This document shows positions 27,430 to 35,603 of a DNA stretch of 64,000 bases, in pieces. Position 1 is the stretch's first letter, and the number at the start of each line of letters is the position of its first letter. The stretch is from Mycobacterium sp. BK086. GTDB lineage: Bacteria > Actinomycetota > Actinomycetes > Mycobacteriales > Mycobacteriaceae. The stretch is taken from assembly GCA_004362315.1 (NCBI GenBank), contig SNWL01000006.1, positions 554,351 through 618,350 of the forward strand, written 5' to 3'. The position numbers and the translations under genes are program-made. Under the pieces are notes generated by a model. That model ran no database searches, was not told the origin of the DNA, and saw only the letters and a list, made by a program, of their open reading frames with translations.

Positions 27430-28517
27430 TGCGCCGCAATCGCATTGAGCCCCTCAGGCAGTCCGAGGAGCTTCCCGTCGCCGAGTATCACCGTCGGGCT
27501 CTGCTTGGGATCCACCGTCGTGACCTCGATCCGCATCCGCATCACACCATTGAGGTCGGCGCGGATCGGCGTCGACTGGCCCAGTCCCACATCAGCTGAC
27601 GCCAGCTCCCGGCCGTCGCCGAACACCACTACATGTGCCGGTCCCGTCTTACCTCGGTCGTCGGTTCCGACGGTCGCCTCAAGCGCAGCAGCTTGCCGAG
27701 ACAGCGCATATTCCACGAACGCCGGCTTCTCGCCCGGCTCACACCTGACGCTGTCACCGACAGTGGCTCCGCTGATGGTGACGTTGTCCACTGTCCCGCA
27801 ACGCGTATCGTCGACCGAGTTGACCGACGCCAGCGTCAGGGCATCACCGGGATCGCCGACGGTGATCGAAACGACTGTCGGCATGGTCTCGCCCGGCTTC
27901 GGGGAGATGTCGATGATCTGGCCCTTCGGGACCGACGGGTTGAACTGCGGCACGATCTCCACCACGGCGCCGAGTTGTTCCAAGGCGGTGCGACCTTCGG
28001 TCATCGGCTTACCGACGACGTCGGGCACGGGTGCAGGAACGGAGACCGTCAGGTCAATCGCGTCGACAGAAGTCGTTCCAGCAGCGGGATTTTGGGCCAC
28101 CACCATGGCCGATGGTCCCGCCGCCGGGCGTTCTTTGACGGTCAGCTTCACCCCGCTGAGCGCGGCGTCGCTCAGCACCGTCTGCGCCACGTCGCGGTTC
28201 AGGCCCAGAACCGCCGGCATGGGCTGCGCCTTGCGGTCCTGCGCAGACAGCAGGTCTCCCGGATTCACGTTGATGGCTTGCTCAGCCACCACCGTCGGTG
28301 GAATCAGCAGATAGGTCAGCGCCCCACCGACCAGCAATAGCCCCACAATAATGGCCGGCCAACGCATTCGTACCAACCATCCCCGCTTTCGCGCAGATGC
28401 CGGGATCGCTGTCGTTGGAGCCGCGGCCGTGTCGGCGGGCGGCGACGGCTGCGCACCGCGGCCCCACACCGGCTTAGCCCGATCGTCATTGCCAGGTTGA
28501 TCTTGGCCACGGACCAT
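27426..28517 (-). CDS. Membrane protein with PASTA repeats and C-terminal NPCBM-like domain
   Basis: 363 residues. A Pro/Ala-rich cytoplasmic N-terminus is followed by one membrane helix (about residues 54-73, IIVGLLLVGGALTYLLI). Two PASTA-like repeats come next, the second the clearer (VPDVVGKPMTEGRTALEQLG). The C-terminal beta domain has VGTDDRGKTG...VVFGDGREL, the signature of NPCBM carbohydrate-binding domains. PASTA repeats bind muropeptides in kinases such as PknB; here there is no kinase. ATG 28517 follows AAAAAGGG. In an operon with two related small membrane proteins upstream and the VWA-SGNH gene downstream. Probably a cell-wall-binding scaffold. Confidence 0.82.
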   Translation of the reverse strand: MVRGQDQPGNDDRAKPVWGRGAQPSPPADTAAAPTTAIPASARKRGWLVRMRWPAIIVGLLLVGGALTYLLIPPTVVAEQAINVNPGDLLSAQDRKAQPMPAVLGLNRDVAQTVLSDAALSGVKLTVKERPAAGPSAMVVAQNPAAGTTSVDAIDLTVSVPAPVPDVVGKPMTEGRTALEQLGAVVEIVPQFNPSVPKGQIIDISPKPGETMPTVVSITVGDPGDALTLASVNSVDDTRCGTVDNVTISGATVGDSVRCEPGEKPAFVEYALSRQAAALEATVGTDDRGKTGPAHVVVFGDGRELASADVGLGQSTPIRADLNGVMRMRIEVTTVDPKQSPTVILGDGKLLGLPEGLNAIAAQ

Positions 28518-28540
28518 TGCTGTCCCTTTTTCGAGGCAGG

Positions 28541-29164
28541 TTAGGGGTATTGCGTCGGCGGCTGCATCCCCGGCGGCGCAGCTGAGATTGGACGGCTCGA
28601 TATCACGTACTGCCAGGCAGCGATTGCCAGCACCGCAATCAAACAAATCAGGGCGATGATCAGCCCGGAACCGAGCCCCACACCAAGGTCCCCGTCTCCG
28701 CCGACCGTCCGCCGTAAACCCCGCATGCTCACTTCTTTGGCCAATGGGCCCGTGACCGAAGTCGTCCGATTGGGCCTCATGGCCACCGCGGCGGTGAGGA
28801 CGAGCGTGCAGACGGCCAGCGCCGCCGTCCCACCCCAGAGGGTCCGGTTCAACCCCGACACCGCCTGAGTCATCGCCACCGCTGCGGCGACTGCCAGTGT
28901 CAACGGAATGACCGCAGCCACAGGAAGATTGCCGACGATCCAGGTGTAGAAGCCGAAGTGGACACCGACAGTCTGCTCAACGTCGTCGCCGTCCATGACC
29001 ATGAGCCCAGGGCTAAGATCCGACAGCGCGACCTGAAGCGTCCAGATCGGCAGAAGAGTGCTCAACAATCCGATGACCGCCACCGCGCCCATCAAGGCGG
29101 CGGGCAGCCAGGTGATCGGTGGCCGCCTGACGGGGATATGTGGGCCGGGATATGGGCCGGTCAT
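28541..29164 (-). CDS. Four-helix membrane protein, unknown function
   Basis: 207 residues with four hydrophobic segments (WLPAALMGAVAVIGLLSTLL; NLPVAAVIPLTLAVAAAVAM; GGTAALAVCTLVLTAAVAM; GSGLIIALICLIAVLAIAAW). The extracytoplasmic loop after helix 1 has GVHFGFYTWIV, matching DIGFYDVMP in the neighbour, so the two are paralogs. ATG 29164 starts 7 bp after the stop of the upstream gene. Function unknown; probably a membrane subunit of the PASTA/VWA-SGNH complex, inferred from the operon only. Confidence 0.78.
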   Translation of the reverse strand: MTGPYPGPHIPVRRPPITWLPAALMGAVAVIGLLSTLLPIWTLQVALSDLSPGLMVMDGDDVEQTVGVHFGFYTWIVGNLPVAAVIPLTLAVAAAVAMTQAVSGLNRTLWGGTAALAVCTLVLTAAVAMRPNRTTSVTGPLAKEVSMRGLRRTVGGDGDLGVGLGSGLIIALICLIAVLAIAAWQYVISSRPISAAPPGMQPPTQYP

Positions 29165-29171
29165 CCGCCGC

Positions 29172-29963
29172 TCACCACCGCGGCTGAATGGGCGGCACCG
29201 TCCCACCCGGCGGCGCGGCCGGCGGGGCCACGACATTGCGCTTGAACACCATCACCACCGCGGCCGCCCAAGCGGCCGCTCCGAAGATCAGGGCGATGAT
29301 CAAGCCGGCTCCAGGACCCACCGAGGCGACCGAGTTGACAAAGTCCTCGACCGTAACGCTGCCGACGTTCTTTTCGAACTTCGTGGCCATCTGCCCGGTG
29401 AGTTCCACCGACGGTAGGGGGCTGCTGATCGTCAGCATCAACGCCAACAACGTTCCAGCGCCGGCGAAGACCGCGGCCAGCGGCGCCGTCTTGCGGTCAG
29501 CACCCAAGACAACCGGGACCGCACACAGCGCGGCCAACACCATCAAGACCGGAACAGCCTGCGCCACAATGGGTGGCGCGAAGATCGGCATCACATCGTA
29601 AAAGCCGATGTCGACATTGATCTGGCCGGCCGGCGCGTCGTTGTGCGGCACGCTCGCCGCCGAGGGCGTCACGGTGACGCTGTACAAGCTCAGCAGCGAC
29701 CCGAACAGCACGATCAAGCCCGCCGCCACGACAACGGCCGCGGCTATTTTTGGCGTGCCCAGCGCGGCGAGGTTGATGCTCGGGCGTGGAGCGCCGTAGG
29801 ACTGCTGAGCCCACTGCGGCTGCGACTGCGTGCCCGGCGCCGGCTGACCGTACGAAGCCCCGGCGGGAAAGGCTGACTGTCCCGCAGGTTGGCCGTACCC
29901 CGGGACCGGGTGTGGGCCCGGCTGCTGTCCTGGGTAGTGCTGCGGGTCATACGGATTGCCCAC
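29172..29963 (-). CDS. Membrane protein with Pro/Gln/Gly-rich cytoplasmic N-terminus
   Basis: 263 residues. The first 60 are a low-complexity Pro/Gly/Gln/Tyr-rich arm (PYDPQHYPGQQPGPHPVPGY). Four hydrophobic helices with the same loop logic as the protein encoded downstream follow, ending in a Pro-rich tail. Such arms are common in actinobacterial envelope scaffold proteins. First gene of the operon 29963 to 25036. A copy of the 20-bp regulon palindrome lies 120 bp upstream (30084-30103). Confidence 0.8.
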   Translation of the reverse strand: MGNPYDPQHYPGQQPGPHPVPGYGQPAGQSAFPAGASYGQPAPGTQSQPQWAQQSYGAPRPSINLAALGTPKIAAAVVVAAGLIVLFGSLLSLYSVTVTPSAASVPHNDAPAGQINVDIGFYDVMPIFAPPIVAQAVPVLMVLAALCAVPVVLGADRKTAPLAAVFAGAGTLLALMLTISSPLPSVELTGQMATKFEKNVGSVTVEDFVNSVASVGPGAGLIIALIFGAAAWAAAVVMVFKRNVVAPPAAPPGGTVPPIQPRW

Positions 29964-30083
29964 AAATGGCCCCTAACTTCTATCCGTATCGACGCACGAC
30001 GGTCGATGCTTTGCCGGAAGCATGCCAGTCTCTGACGGTCTCTGTGTAGCAAGGAAATTATTGGTCCAGCTCGAGCCCGCCAC

Positions 30084-30103
30084 ATTCGTACGAACGGACG
30101 ACA
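30084..30103. promoter_or_regulatory. 20-bp regulon palindrome upstream of the PASTA/VWA operon
   Basis: ATTCGTACGAACGGACGACA: core CG-AA-CG and right arm GACA are exact; the left arm is ATTC instead of TGTC. On the minus strand it reads TGTCGTCCGTTCGTACGAAT, which agrees in 19 of 20 positions with the site at 61390. Confidence 0.7.
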
Positions 30104-30232
30104 GCCGTCGTATCACGGGTAGAACAGGTGCTCGTCAGTAGCTACTGCCATCGCGTCTGACTCCGGCCCACTGTCGACGGCCCCAACATCAGCGGCGGCA
30201 CTCACAGCTCCTTTCCCGACGAAGCTCTGGCG

Positions 30233-30484
30233 CTAGGCCGAGCTGCGGCTGGTGATGTACAGGGGAAAGACCACCTCACCTAGCAACAGACAAGCGATGA
30301 ACCACGCCACCGGCGTATTGAGCTGCAGCGACCCGAGCAATCCGGATACCGGAACACCCTGCCCAGCAGAGGTTTTCGCATCCGCATATACCCATGACGC
30401 CGTCGCGAACATGATTGCCAGGACCACACATAGGGCGACGAGCAGGCCACCTGCCTGACTCCTCGCGGGCATTGCTAGTAGCAC
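30233..30484 (-). CDS. Small two-helix membrane protein
   Basis: 83 residues, with helices GGLLVALCVVLAIMFATASWVYA and VAWFIACLLLGEVVFPLYI and a short polar loop. GTG 30484 has AGGAGGGG five bases upstream, a strong start; the open frame reaches 30625 but lies in the next gene. Follows the lipoprotein gene by 43 bp on the same strand, so the two are probably co-transcribed. Function unknown. Confidence 0.7.
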   Translation of the reverse strand: MLLAMPARSQAGGLLVALCVVLAIMFATASWVYADAKTSAGQGVPVSGLLGSLQLNTPVAWFIACLLLGEVVFPLYITSRSSA

Positions 30485-30527
30485 CTCGTCCCCTCCTGCT
30501 GTCGCTGCTGTCGAACGGCTGTAGAGG

Positions 30528-30884
30528 TCATTTGTTGAAGTTCGACCACGTGACACCCTTTTCAACCGTCGATCCCGGGTTTTCCGCACAGTAGCTGTCC
30601 ACTTCGTTGGAAGCCACGGTGACATTCATGATGTAGCTGCCTGCCGACGCACTGTAGTGGTGGCTGCCGGCTGGGTCGATCCCGTGAGCGGAGAGCAGGT
30701 CACTGACCGCATTGGTATTCGCCACGTACTGCGAAGGGTTCGTTTTCACCGAGTTGTACATAGAGCAACTCATTGCACTTATCAGCGAGCCTCCTCCGCT
30801 ACAGGCGGTGACAGCAGCAGCCACCGCCGCGGCGATCAGGAAGTGGCCAACCAGTCGCGCCTGTGCAGCTGAACTTGACGTCAT
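30528..30884 (-). CDS. Small lipoprotein, unknown function
   Basis: 118 residues with a lipoprotein signal: hydrophobic HFLIAAAVAAAV and lipobox VTAC (Cys is the likely acylated residue), then SGGGS. The mature domain is about 90 residues, with a Tyr/Asn-rich stretch (NPSQYVANTNAVSDLL) and two further cysteines (SCSMYN, DSYCAENP). The regulon palindrome at 30951-30970 lies 66 bp upstream. ATG 30884 has a weak ribosome site; a GTG five codons earlier is an alternative. No family recognised. Confidence 0.75.
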   Translation of the reverse strand: MTSSSAAQARLVGHFLIAAAVAAAVTACSGGGSLISAMSCSMYNSVKTNPSQYVANTNAVSDLLSAHGIDPAGSHHYSASAGSYIMNVTVASNEVDSYCAENPGSTVEKGVTWSNFNK

Positions 30885-30950
30885 CAATCGGGCGATCACA
30901 GCGCGCACGGTAATGGGTCGCCGCACGGTCCTGGGAGACAATTCCGCCGA

Positions 30951-30970
30951 AATCCATCGAACGGATGACA
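30951..30970. promoter_or_regulatory. 20-bp regulon palindrome upstream of the small lipoprotein gene
   Basis: AATCCATCGAACGGATGACA: core CG-AA-CG and right arm GACA exact, left arm AATC as in the 41348 site. It lies 66 bp upstream of the lipoprotein start. Confidence 0.65.
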
Positions 30971-31067
30971 CGCCGCCGCCCTGCGCGAGCATTGGGACCT
31001 GCGGCTGAAAACATCCCCAGGTTCAACTGCTGTATTCAAGGTTGCTACGGGAGCGCGTCAGTACGCC

Positions 31068-31739
31068 CTAGAGATCGTCGACCACAATGATCGCGTCCTG
31101 GATCGCTCGCGCGACAAGGGCGGACTTGGTCGGGGCCGGGCGGCCGACCGCCGCATACTTCGCCCGGATGCGCTGCAAATGTGTGCGCACGGTGGTCGGC
31201 GCGATGTGCAGCTTCTGCGCGACCAGATCCTTACTCTCCGTTTGGAACCAGGCGATGAGGACCTCACGCTCTCGCGCCGCGAGCTTAGGCCGCCCGAAGT
31301 TGACGTCGTTGACGATCGCGCCCGCCATTTGTGGTCCCACGTAAGGCTCGTCGGTCCAGGCGGCCTTGACCGCATCGATGAGGTGCCGCTTCCCCTCAGA
31401 CTTCACGAGGTACGTCACCGCACCCAGATCCAGGCATCGCAGAATGATCTCGTCGGACGACAGGTGGGAGTAAATCACCACGCGATAGCCGGCCGCGATA
31501 ATGCGCTCGATCCCTTCGAAATCAGAACGCCTGCTTTGTAATTCGAGGTCGAAGATCACCACGTTGTGGCTAACTCCGGGCGGCTGTTCAGCGAGGAACT
31601 CCTCTGCCGAAAAGTACCCGCCGGCCACCTTGATTGGTGGATCCGCCTGCGAACACCACACTTTCACGGCTTCGTGGATCGCTTCATGGTCGTCGATGAT
31701 GGCCACCGTCACCGGCGAGCACCCTTGCTGAGCGCTCAT
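31068..31739 (-). CDS. NarL/FixJ-type response regulator 1
   Basis: 223 residues. The receiver domain has the acidic pair IIDDH and the phosphoacceptor Asp64 in VVIFDLELQSRR, with switch Ser (YSHLSSDE) and Lys (LVKSEGK). The C-terminal LuxR-like DNA-binding domain reads AREREVLIAWFQTESKDLV then TTVRTHLQRIRAKY. It ends ARAIQDAIIVVDDL, near-identical in form to the other two regulators here (34926, 38352). Its ATG overlaps the stop of the upstream histidine-kinase gene by 4 bp. It is the cognate partner of that kinase and a candidate reader of the 20-bp palindrome. Confidence 0.9.
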   Translation of the reverse strand: MSAQQGCSPVTVAIIDDHEAIHEAVKVWCSQADPPIKVAGGYFSAEEFLAEQPPGVSHNVVIFDLELQSRRSDFEGIERIIAAGYRVVIYSHLSSDEIILRCLDLGAVTYLVKSEGKRHLIDAVKAAWTDEPYVGPQMAGAIVNDVNFGRPKLAAREREVLIAWFQTESKDLVAQKLHIAPTTVRTHLQRIRAKYAAVGRPAPTKSALVARAIQDAIIVVDDL

Positions 31740-33979
31740 ACGGGCTGCTCGCTGCAGGGTACTTCACATGTGATCCAACGGGTGTCGTCAGATGCGATCA
31801 CCTCGACTCCAGCGCCCAGGCAGACCAGGTCGAAATCTAGATCGACGACATCACAGACCACGCTGCCGGTGAGCTTCGATTCCGCGGTCGTAACAACCAC
31901 CCGGGCGTAGCTGTGCGCATGGGCCAGCACCCCGCCGATCGTCGCGAGCAGAGCGTTTGCATCGCGTGCGCTGACGTTGGCTGTCTGGGCGTCGATGTGT
32001 GCGGTGACGTCGAGGCCTCGCCCGGTTGCAGCGTCGACCACGGCGCGAATCGATTCCAGCCGGGGCGGTGTTCCGCCTCGAGCGGCATCGAAGAGGTGCC
32101 GGAGACGTTGGTTCTCGGTGCGGGCCTGCCTGCGCAGCTCCGGCGTCAGCGGCCGGCTACTGCTGAGCTCGGTGAGGACCGGCAGGAGCCGCTCGACCGT
32201 GCCGGCGTGGCGCGTCTCGTAATCATCGCGTACAGCCCGAGCTACTTCCGCGTCGATCATGAGCTGATCCCGGATTCGATTCTCGGCGTGGATGTCCTGC
32301 ACATCCTGCTCGATGACGGACGTGCAGAAAGTAAGCGCGATCTGCGCCACCAGGAAATTGGCCAACCCGCACGCAATCGCCACAACCATGGATGTAGACG
32401 GAACACGCAGCAGGTCAATGGCGGCCGGGATCAGCCAGAAGAGCGCGACGATGGTTATCGCCCGAGGCGGCGAGAAGCGCATGAGTTGCGGGACAAGACA
32501 GAATCCGACAGCTGAAGCAGCCCAGTGCATCTCGGTGTGCAGCTGGCTTTCGTTCAGTAGCGCTGGCTGTACCAATGTGACGAATGCCAGCACAACAACG
32601 GCGACTGTAGAGAATCCCCAGCGATGCCAGATGATTCCGGGAATGGCTGCTAGCGCACAGAGGATCGCGATCGAAGCCAGAAGCCATTCAACCTGTGGGT
32701 GTGCCCCATGCGCTATCGACCACGGCGCGGCCACGACGACATTGACCACCGCATAACCCGTTGCAGCCAAGCCGAACACGACGCGGATTCGATCGATGAG
32801 ACCGGCGGAGCCGTCAGCCGGCTCGCGCGGCTCCGGCTCTTCCGAGTCATCGGTCCAGGTCAATTCCACAACAGTTCCGCGTCCTGGCCCTGAACTAATG
32901 GCAGCCGTTCCACCAGCTCGCCGCATTCGCCCAATAATCGACTCGCTCAGGCCGTAGCCGTACCTCGCTTCATCGGCCGCCATGCCAATTCCGTCGTCAT
33001 GGACGACTATTCGCGTGCACTCGATCTCCACCACGATCGCGTCCGCTTCCGCGTGACGCTCAACGTTGTTGAAGGCCTCGCGCACCGCTGACTGTACCGC
33101 GGAGGCAAGACTCCCGCGCAGCCACAGGTGGCGCCGGCCGCTAAATCGAACAGGGATCGTGACGTGGCATGCTGCGGAATGCATTGCTACGACTACGTCG
33201 ACGCGGCGCAACGGTCGGTACAGCGGGTCCTGCAGGATTGTCAGGTCACGCGCCGCCTGCGCTGCCAGTCGCTCCCGTGCCGGTTCGTCGACCTCGGTTG
33301 CCAGCAACAAGGTGGCCGCTGCGGTGTCGTGAAGAGTCGCGAGATGTTCACGTTCGGCGGCGAGACGTTCAGCGGCCACCGTTGTGAAGAGCTGTGCCGA
33401 GATACGTTGCTGACGTGCAATATCCATCGCGGTGGTCAATTGGAGCCTTGCGCGGCGGATGAGGAAGGCCGCGAGCGCCACCACCGTGACGCCATACAAG
33501 TCGTCGGAGACGAACGGCGCCAGCCAGTTTGTCGCGCTCGCTTCGGCGATCGCATAGATGGCGGTCAGGCTCAGCCATAGCGGCACCGAAAGCCGGGCAG
33601 GCAACTCGATGACGATCGTAGCGACGGTCACGGTTGCGATCGCCTGTGCCGCGCCAGTCGCCACGCCCGCGCAGCCGTTCGCCAGCGGGATGGCGACGGC
33701 AATCAAAGCAGCCCAACTCCAGTCTGCGACAGCGAGAACGCGGCTTGGCGATCGCGTCACTAGCCGAGTAAGGGCCCAACAGGCAAGTGCCGCTGAGAGA
33801 TACCTATGCCCATATCCGCACGTGCCAGGATCTGCGAGCATCGCAACCGTAGCTATCAAGTTGGTGCTGTTGCGCACCACCGTGCACAACCCTTTACGGC
33901 GGCGCAGGATCCGCCGCGGCGTTGAACCAGTGGTAACCGACATGTCGTGGATCGGCCGATAGTTACAGCCGCGCCTCAT
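31736..33979 (-). CDS. Tandem membrane histidine kinase 1 with degenerate second half
   Basis: 747 residues. First half: five or six membrane helices (about 40-180), a dimerisation helix with phosphoacceptor-like His217 in LATLHDTAAATLLLA, and a HATPase with N-box REAFNNVERHA (Asn304/305) and DDGIGM (about 328-333). Second half: four or five more helices (from about 390), a coiled dimerisation-like helix ending ETRHAGTVERLLPVLTEL, and a HATPase-like fold without recognisable N or G boxes. So one chain holds two kinase-shaped modules, only the first with catalytic motifs. GGGGGAAGGG precedes ATG 33979. Co-transcribed with regulator 1; palindrome copy at 34106-34125 is 126 bp upstream. Confidence 0.85.
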   Translation of the reverse strand: MRRGCNYRPIHDMSVTTGSTPRRILRRRKGLCTVVRNSTNLIATVAMLADPGTCGYGHRYLSAALACWALTRLVTRSPSRVLAVADWSWAALIAVAIPLANGCAGVATGAAQAIATVTVATIVIELPARLSVPLWLSLTAIYAIAEASATNWLAPFVSDDLYGVTVVALAAFLIRRARLQLTTAMDIARQQRISAQLFTTVAAERLAAEREHLATLHDTAAATLLLATEVDEPARERLAAQAARDLTILQDPLYRPLRRVDVVVAMHSAACHVTIPVRFSGRRHLWLRGSLASAVQSAVREAFNNVERHAEADAIVVEIECTRIVVHDDGIGMAADEARYGYGLSESIIGRMRRAGGTAAISSGPGRGTVVELTWTDDSEEPEPREPADGSAGLIDRIRVVFGLAATGYAVVNVVVAAPWSIAHGAHPQVEWLLASIAILCALAAIPGIIWHRWGFSTVAVVVLAFVTLVQPALLNESQLHTEMHWAASAVGFCLVPQLMRFSPPRAITIVALFWLIPAAIDLLRVPSTSMVVAIACGLANFLVAQIALTFCTSVIEQDVQDIHAENRIRDQLMIDAEVARAVRDDYETRHAGTVERLLPVLTELSSSRPLTPELRRQARTENQRLRHLFDAARGGTPPRLESIRAVVDAATGRGLDVTAHIDAQTANVSARDANALLATIGGVLAHAHSYARVVVTTAESKLTGSVVCDVVDLDFDLVCLGAGVEVIASDDTRWITCEVPCSEQPV

Positions 33980-34105
33980 CCCTTCCCCCTCTAGAAGCGA
34001 ACCGACCCACTGTGCTGGCCTGAGCGGAATATAGACGCAAATTTAATTATCGACAACGTAAGTTCACCTATGCGTGCAAGTCTCGGCCGATCGGAGTACA
34101 GGCGG

Positions 34106-34125
34106 TGTCAGTCGTTCGTATGACA
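34106..34125. promoter_or_regulatory. 20-bp regulon palindrome, exact consensus, upstream of kinase 1 operon
   Basis: TGTCAGTCGTTCGTATGACA fits TGTC-N3-CG-TT-CG-N3-GACA at every fixed position. It lies 126 bp upstream of the kinase 1/regulator 1 operon, suggesting autoregulation. Confidence 0.8.
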
Positions 34126-34256
34126 GCGGCGCGCACATCAACCCGGGACAGCGCAAACGTCTTGCATTGGTCTCGATCGGCTCACGCAACAGCTTGGGGG
34201 CCGTAGGAATTCGGTGGTACAGGAGTGGCAATTAATGACGGCAGTGACGCGTCTCC

Positions 34257-34276
34257 TGTCAGTCGAACGTCTGAAA
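34257..34276. promoter_or_regulatory. 20-bp regulon palindrome, second copy in the 34-kb gap
   Basis: TGTCAGTCGAACGTCTGAAA: left arm TGTC and core CG-AA-CG exact, right arm GAAA. Its first half is identical to the 34106 copy through TGTCAGTCG. Confidence 0.7.
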
Positions 34277-34289
34277 CATTGCCCATAGC

Positions 34290-34309
34290 TGTAATCCGAA
34301 CGTCCTATT
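34290..34309. promoter_or_regulatory. Weak third palindrome copy in the 34-kb gap
   Basis: TGTAATCCGAACGTCCTATT keeps the CG-AA-CG core and TGTA for TGTC, but not the right arm. Its start is 33 bp (about three helical turns) from that of the 34257 copy, compatible with cooperative binding. Confidence 0.35.
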
Positions 34310-34630
34310 GGACTCTGGCCACCTTTACCGATCCGAATGCCGTGCGTAATTTAGCCGTTATCGAAATATCTTTGGTAGTGAAATTAAGGCATGGGGTGAC
34401 ATTGGGTTGCAATCTCTGACGCGGCTTCGGCCGCCCCTCCTGCCATAACCCGCGCTGAGCGCAAATTCGTAGTCGCCTGTTGAAACACCCTCAGCAAGCG
34501 TCGATCGGACGGAACACTCCGATATCCGATTTCGCAAAATTGCGTTGACTTCACGGCGCATTCAGCACGCCCATAGGTCCGCGCTCATGGCTAATTAATC
34601 CATTCACAAATGTAACAGAAGGGAAATTAA

Positions 34631-34882
34631 ATGGGGAAAGTCACACTGGCGATGGCCGCCTGCGCACTCATCGCAGGGGCGGTGGCTACCGCCGCACCGG
34701 CCGCCGCCGGCTGCAACAGCTCGTCGGTCAGCATCTTTGGTGGCGGCAGTCGGTGCGACGGGCCCGTCGACAGACTGGGGAACTTCACCCGATGCGACAG
34801 CGGCTACGGGATGGGGATAGGAGGATCGCGTTGCTACGTGGTCAACTTCGGCGACTCCGGACAGCCGCCGCACATTCCCTGA
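34631..34882 (+). CDS. Small secreted Gly/Cys-rich protein
   Basis: 83 residues. Signal peptide MGKVTLAMAACALIAGAVAT with cleavage near AAA-GC, then a mature part of about 57 residues with four cysteines (GCNSS, RCDGP, TRCDSG, RCYVV). The pattern SRCDGPVDRLGNFTRCD is typical of small secreted mycobacterial proteins of unknown role. AGAAGGGAAATTAA precedes the ATG. It stands between two regulatory operons; the nearest palindrome copies are more than 320 bp upstream. Confidence 0.75.
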   Translation: MGKVTLAMAACALIAGAVATAAPAAAGCNSSSVSIFGGGSRCDGPVDRLGNFTRCDSGYGMGIGGSRCYVVNFGDSGQPPHIP

Positions 34883-34925
34883 TCGATTTGATGCCGACGC
34901 ATCGCAATTGAGCGGACGCAGCCGA

Positions 34926-35603
34926 TTAGAGTTCCTCGATGCTGATGATGCCGTCTTGGACAGCCCGGGCGACCAAAGCCGCCTTGGTGGGAGCGGACCT
35001 CCCCACGGCGGCATACTTGGCGCGGACTCTTTGGAGATAAGTCTTCACCGATCCCGGCGAGATGAACAGCTGGTGGCCGACGAGCTCTTTGCTCTCCGTC
35101 TGAAACCATGACAACAGCACTTGCTGTTCACGTTCGGTCAAATCGGGCCGGCCGAGGCGGCGGTCGTTGTTGATGGCGCTGGCCATTCGGGGACCGACGT
35201 ACGGGATGTCCCTGGCAGCGGCGCGAATGGCCTCCAGAAGATGGTCTTTCCCCTCGGCTTTCGCGACGTAGGCCGTCGCCCCGATGTCCAGCGTCCGGAG
35301 GATGGCTTCGTCGCTTTCGATGTGCGAGAAGACGATGACGCGAAATCCGGTGGCGGCGATACGCTCGACAGCACTGAAATCCGGTCGGCGACTCTGTAGT
35401 TCGAGGTCAAGCAGCACGACATCTAGATCACCGACATTGCCGCCGCGCTCAGCGACGAATTCGTCGACGGCGGCGTAAGTGGCCACCACATGTACCGGTG
35501 GATACGCCTGCTGGCACCACGTCTGGATACCCGCGTGGATGGCGTCGTGGTCATCAATGACGGCAACGCGGATGGCGGGTGCAGTCTCAGCCGGCGAGGA
35601 CAT
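34926..35603 (-). CDS. NarL/FixJ-type response regulator 2
   Basis: 225 residues. Receiver with VIDDHD, phosphoacceptor Asp66 in VVLLDLELQSRR, switch FSHIESDE and KAEGKDH. The LuxR-like domain EREQQVLLSWFQTESKELV plus GSVKTYLQRVRAKY differs from the other two regulators at the recognition helix (PGSVKTY versus PTTVRTH). ATG 35603 with AAGGAG nine bases upstream; the frame stays open to 35735 but inside the kinase gene. Its start overlaps the kinase 2 stop by 17 bp, so the pair is coupled. Confidence 0.9.
   Translation of the reverse strand: MSSPAETAPAIRVAVIDDHDAIHAGIQTWCQQAYPPVHVVATYAAVDEFVAERGGNVGDLDVVLLDLELQSRRPDFSAVERIAATGFRVIVFSHIESDEAILRTLDIGATAYVAKAEGKDHLLEAIRAAARDIPYVGPRMASAINNDRRLGRPDLTEREQQVLLSWFQTESKELVGHQLFISPGSVKTYLQRVRAKYAAVGRSAPTKAALVARAVQDGIISIEEL

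Larger units (their letters stand above)
33980..34630. other. Long gene-free, AT-richer intergenic region with three palindrome copies
   Basis: About 650 bp between kinase 1 (leftward) and a small secreted protein (rightward). Clearly richer in A/T than the neighbours, especially 34200-34620. It carries regulon palindromes at 34106 and 34257 and a weaker one at 34290. A 64-codon frame at 34225 overlaps the second site and has no convincing start. Likely a regulatory hub, possibly including an unseen small RNA or acquisition scar. Confidence 0.5.

Noticed and set aside
34225-34419. 64-codon plus-strand frame in the 34-kb gap
   Set aside because: Its GTG start abuts AGGAG without spacing, it overlaps a palindrome copy, and the translation resembles no protein.
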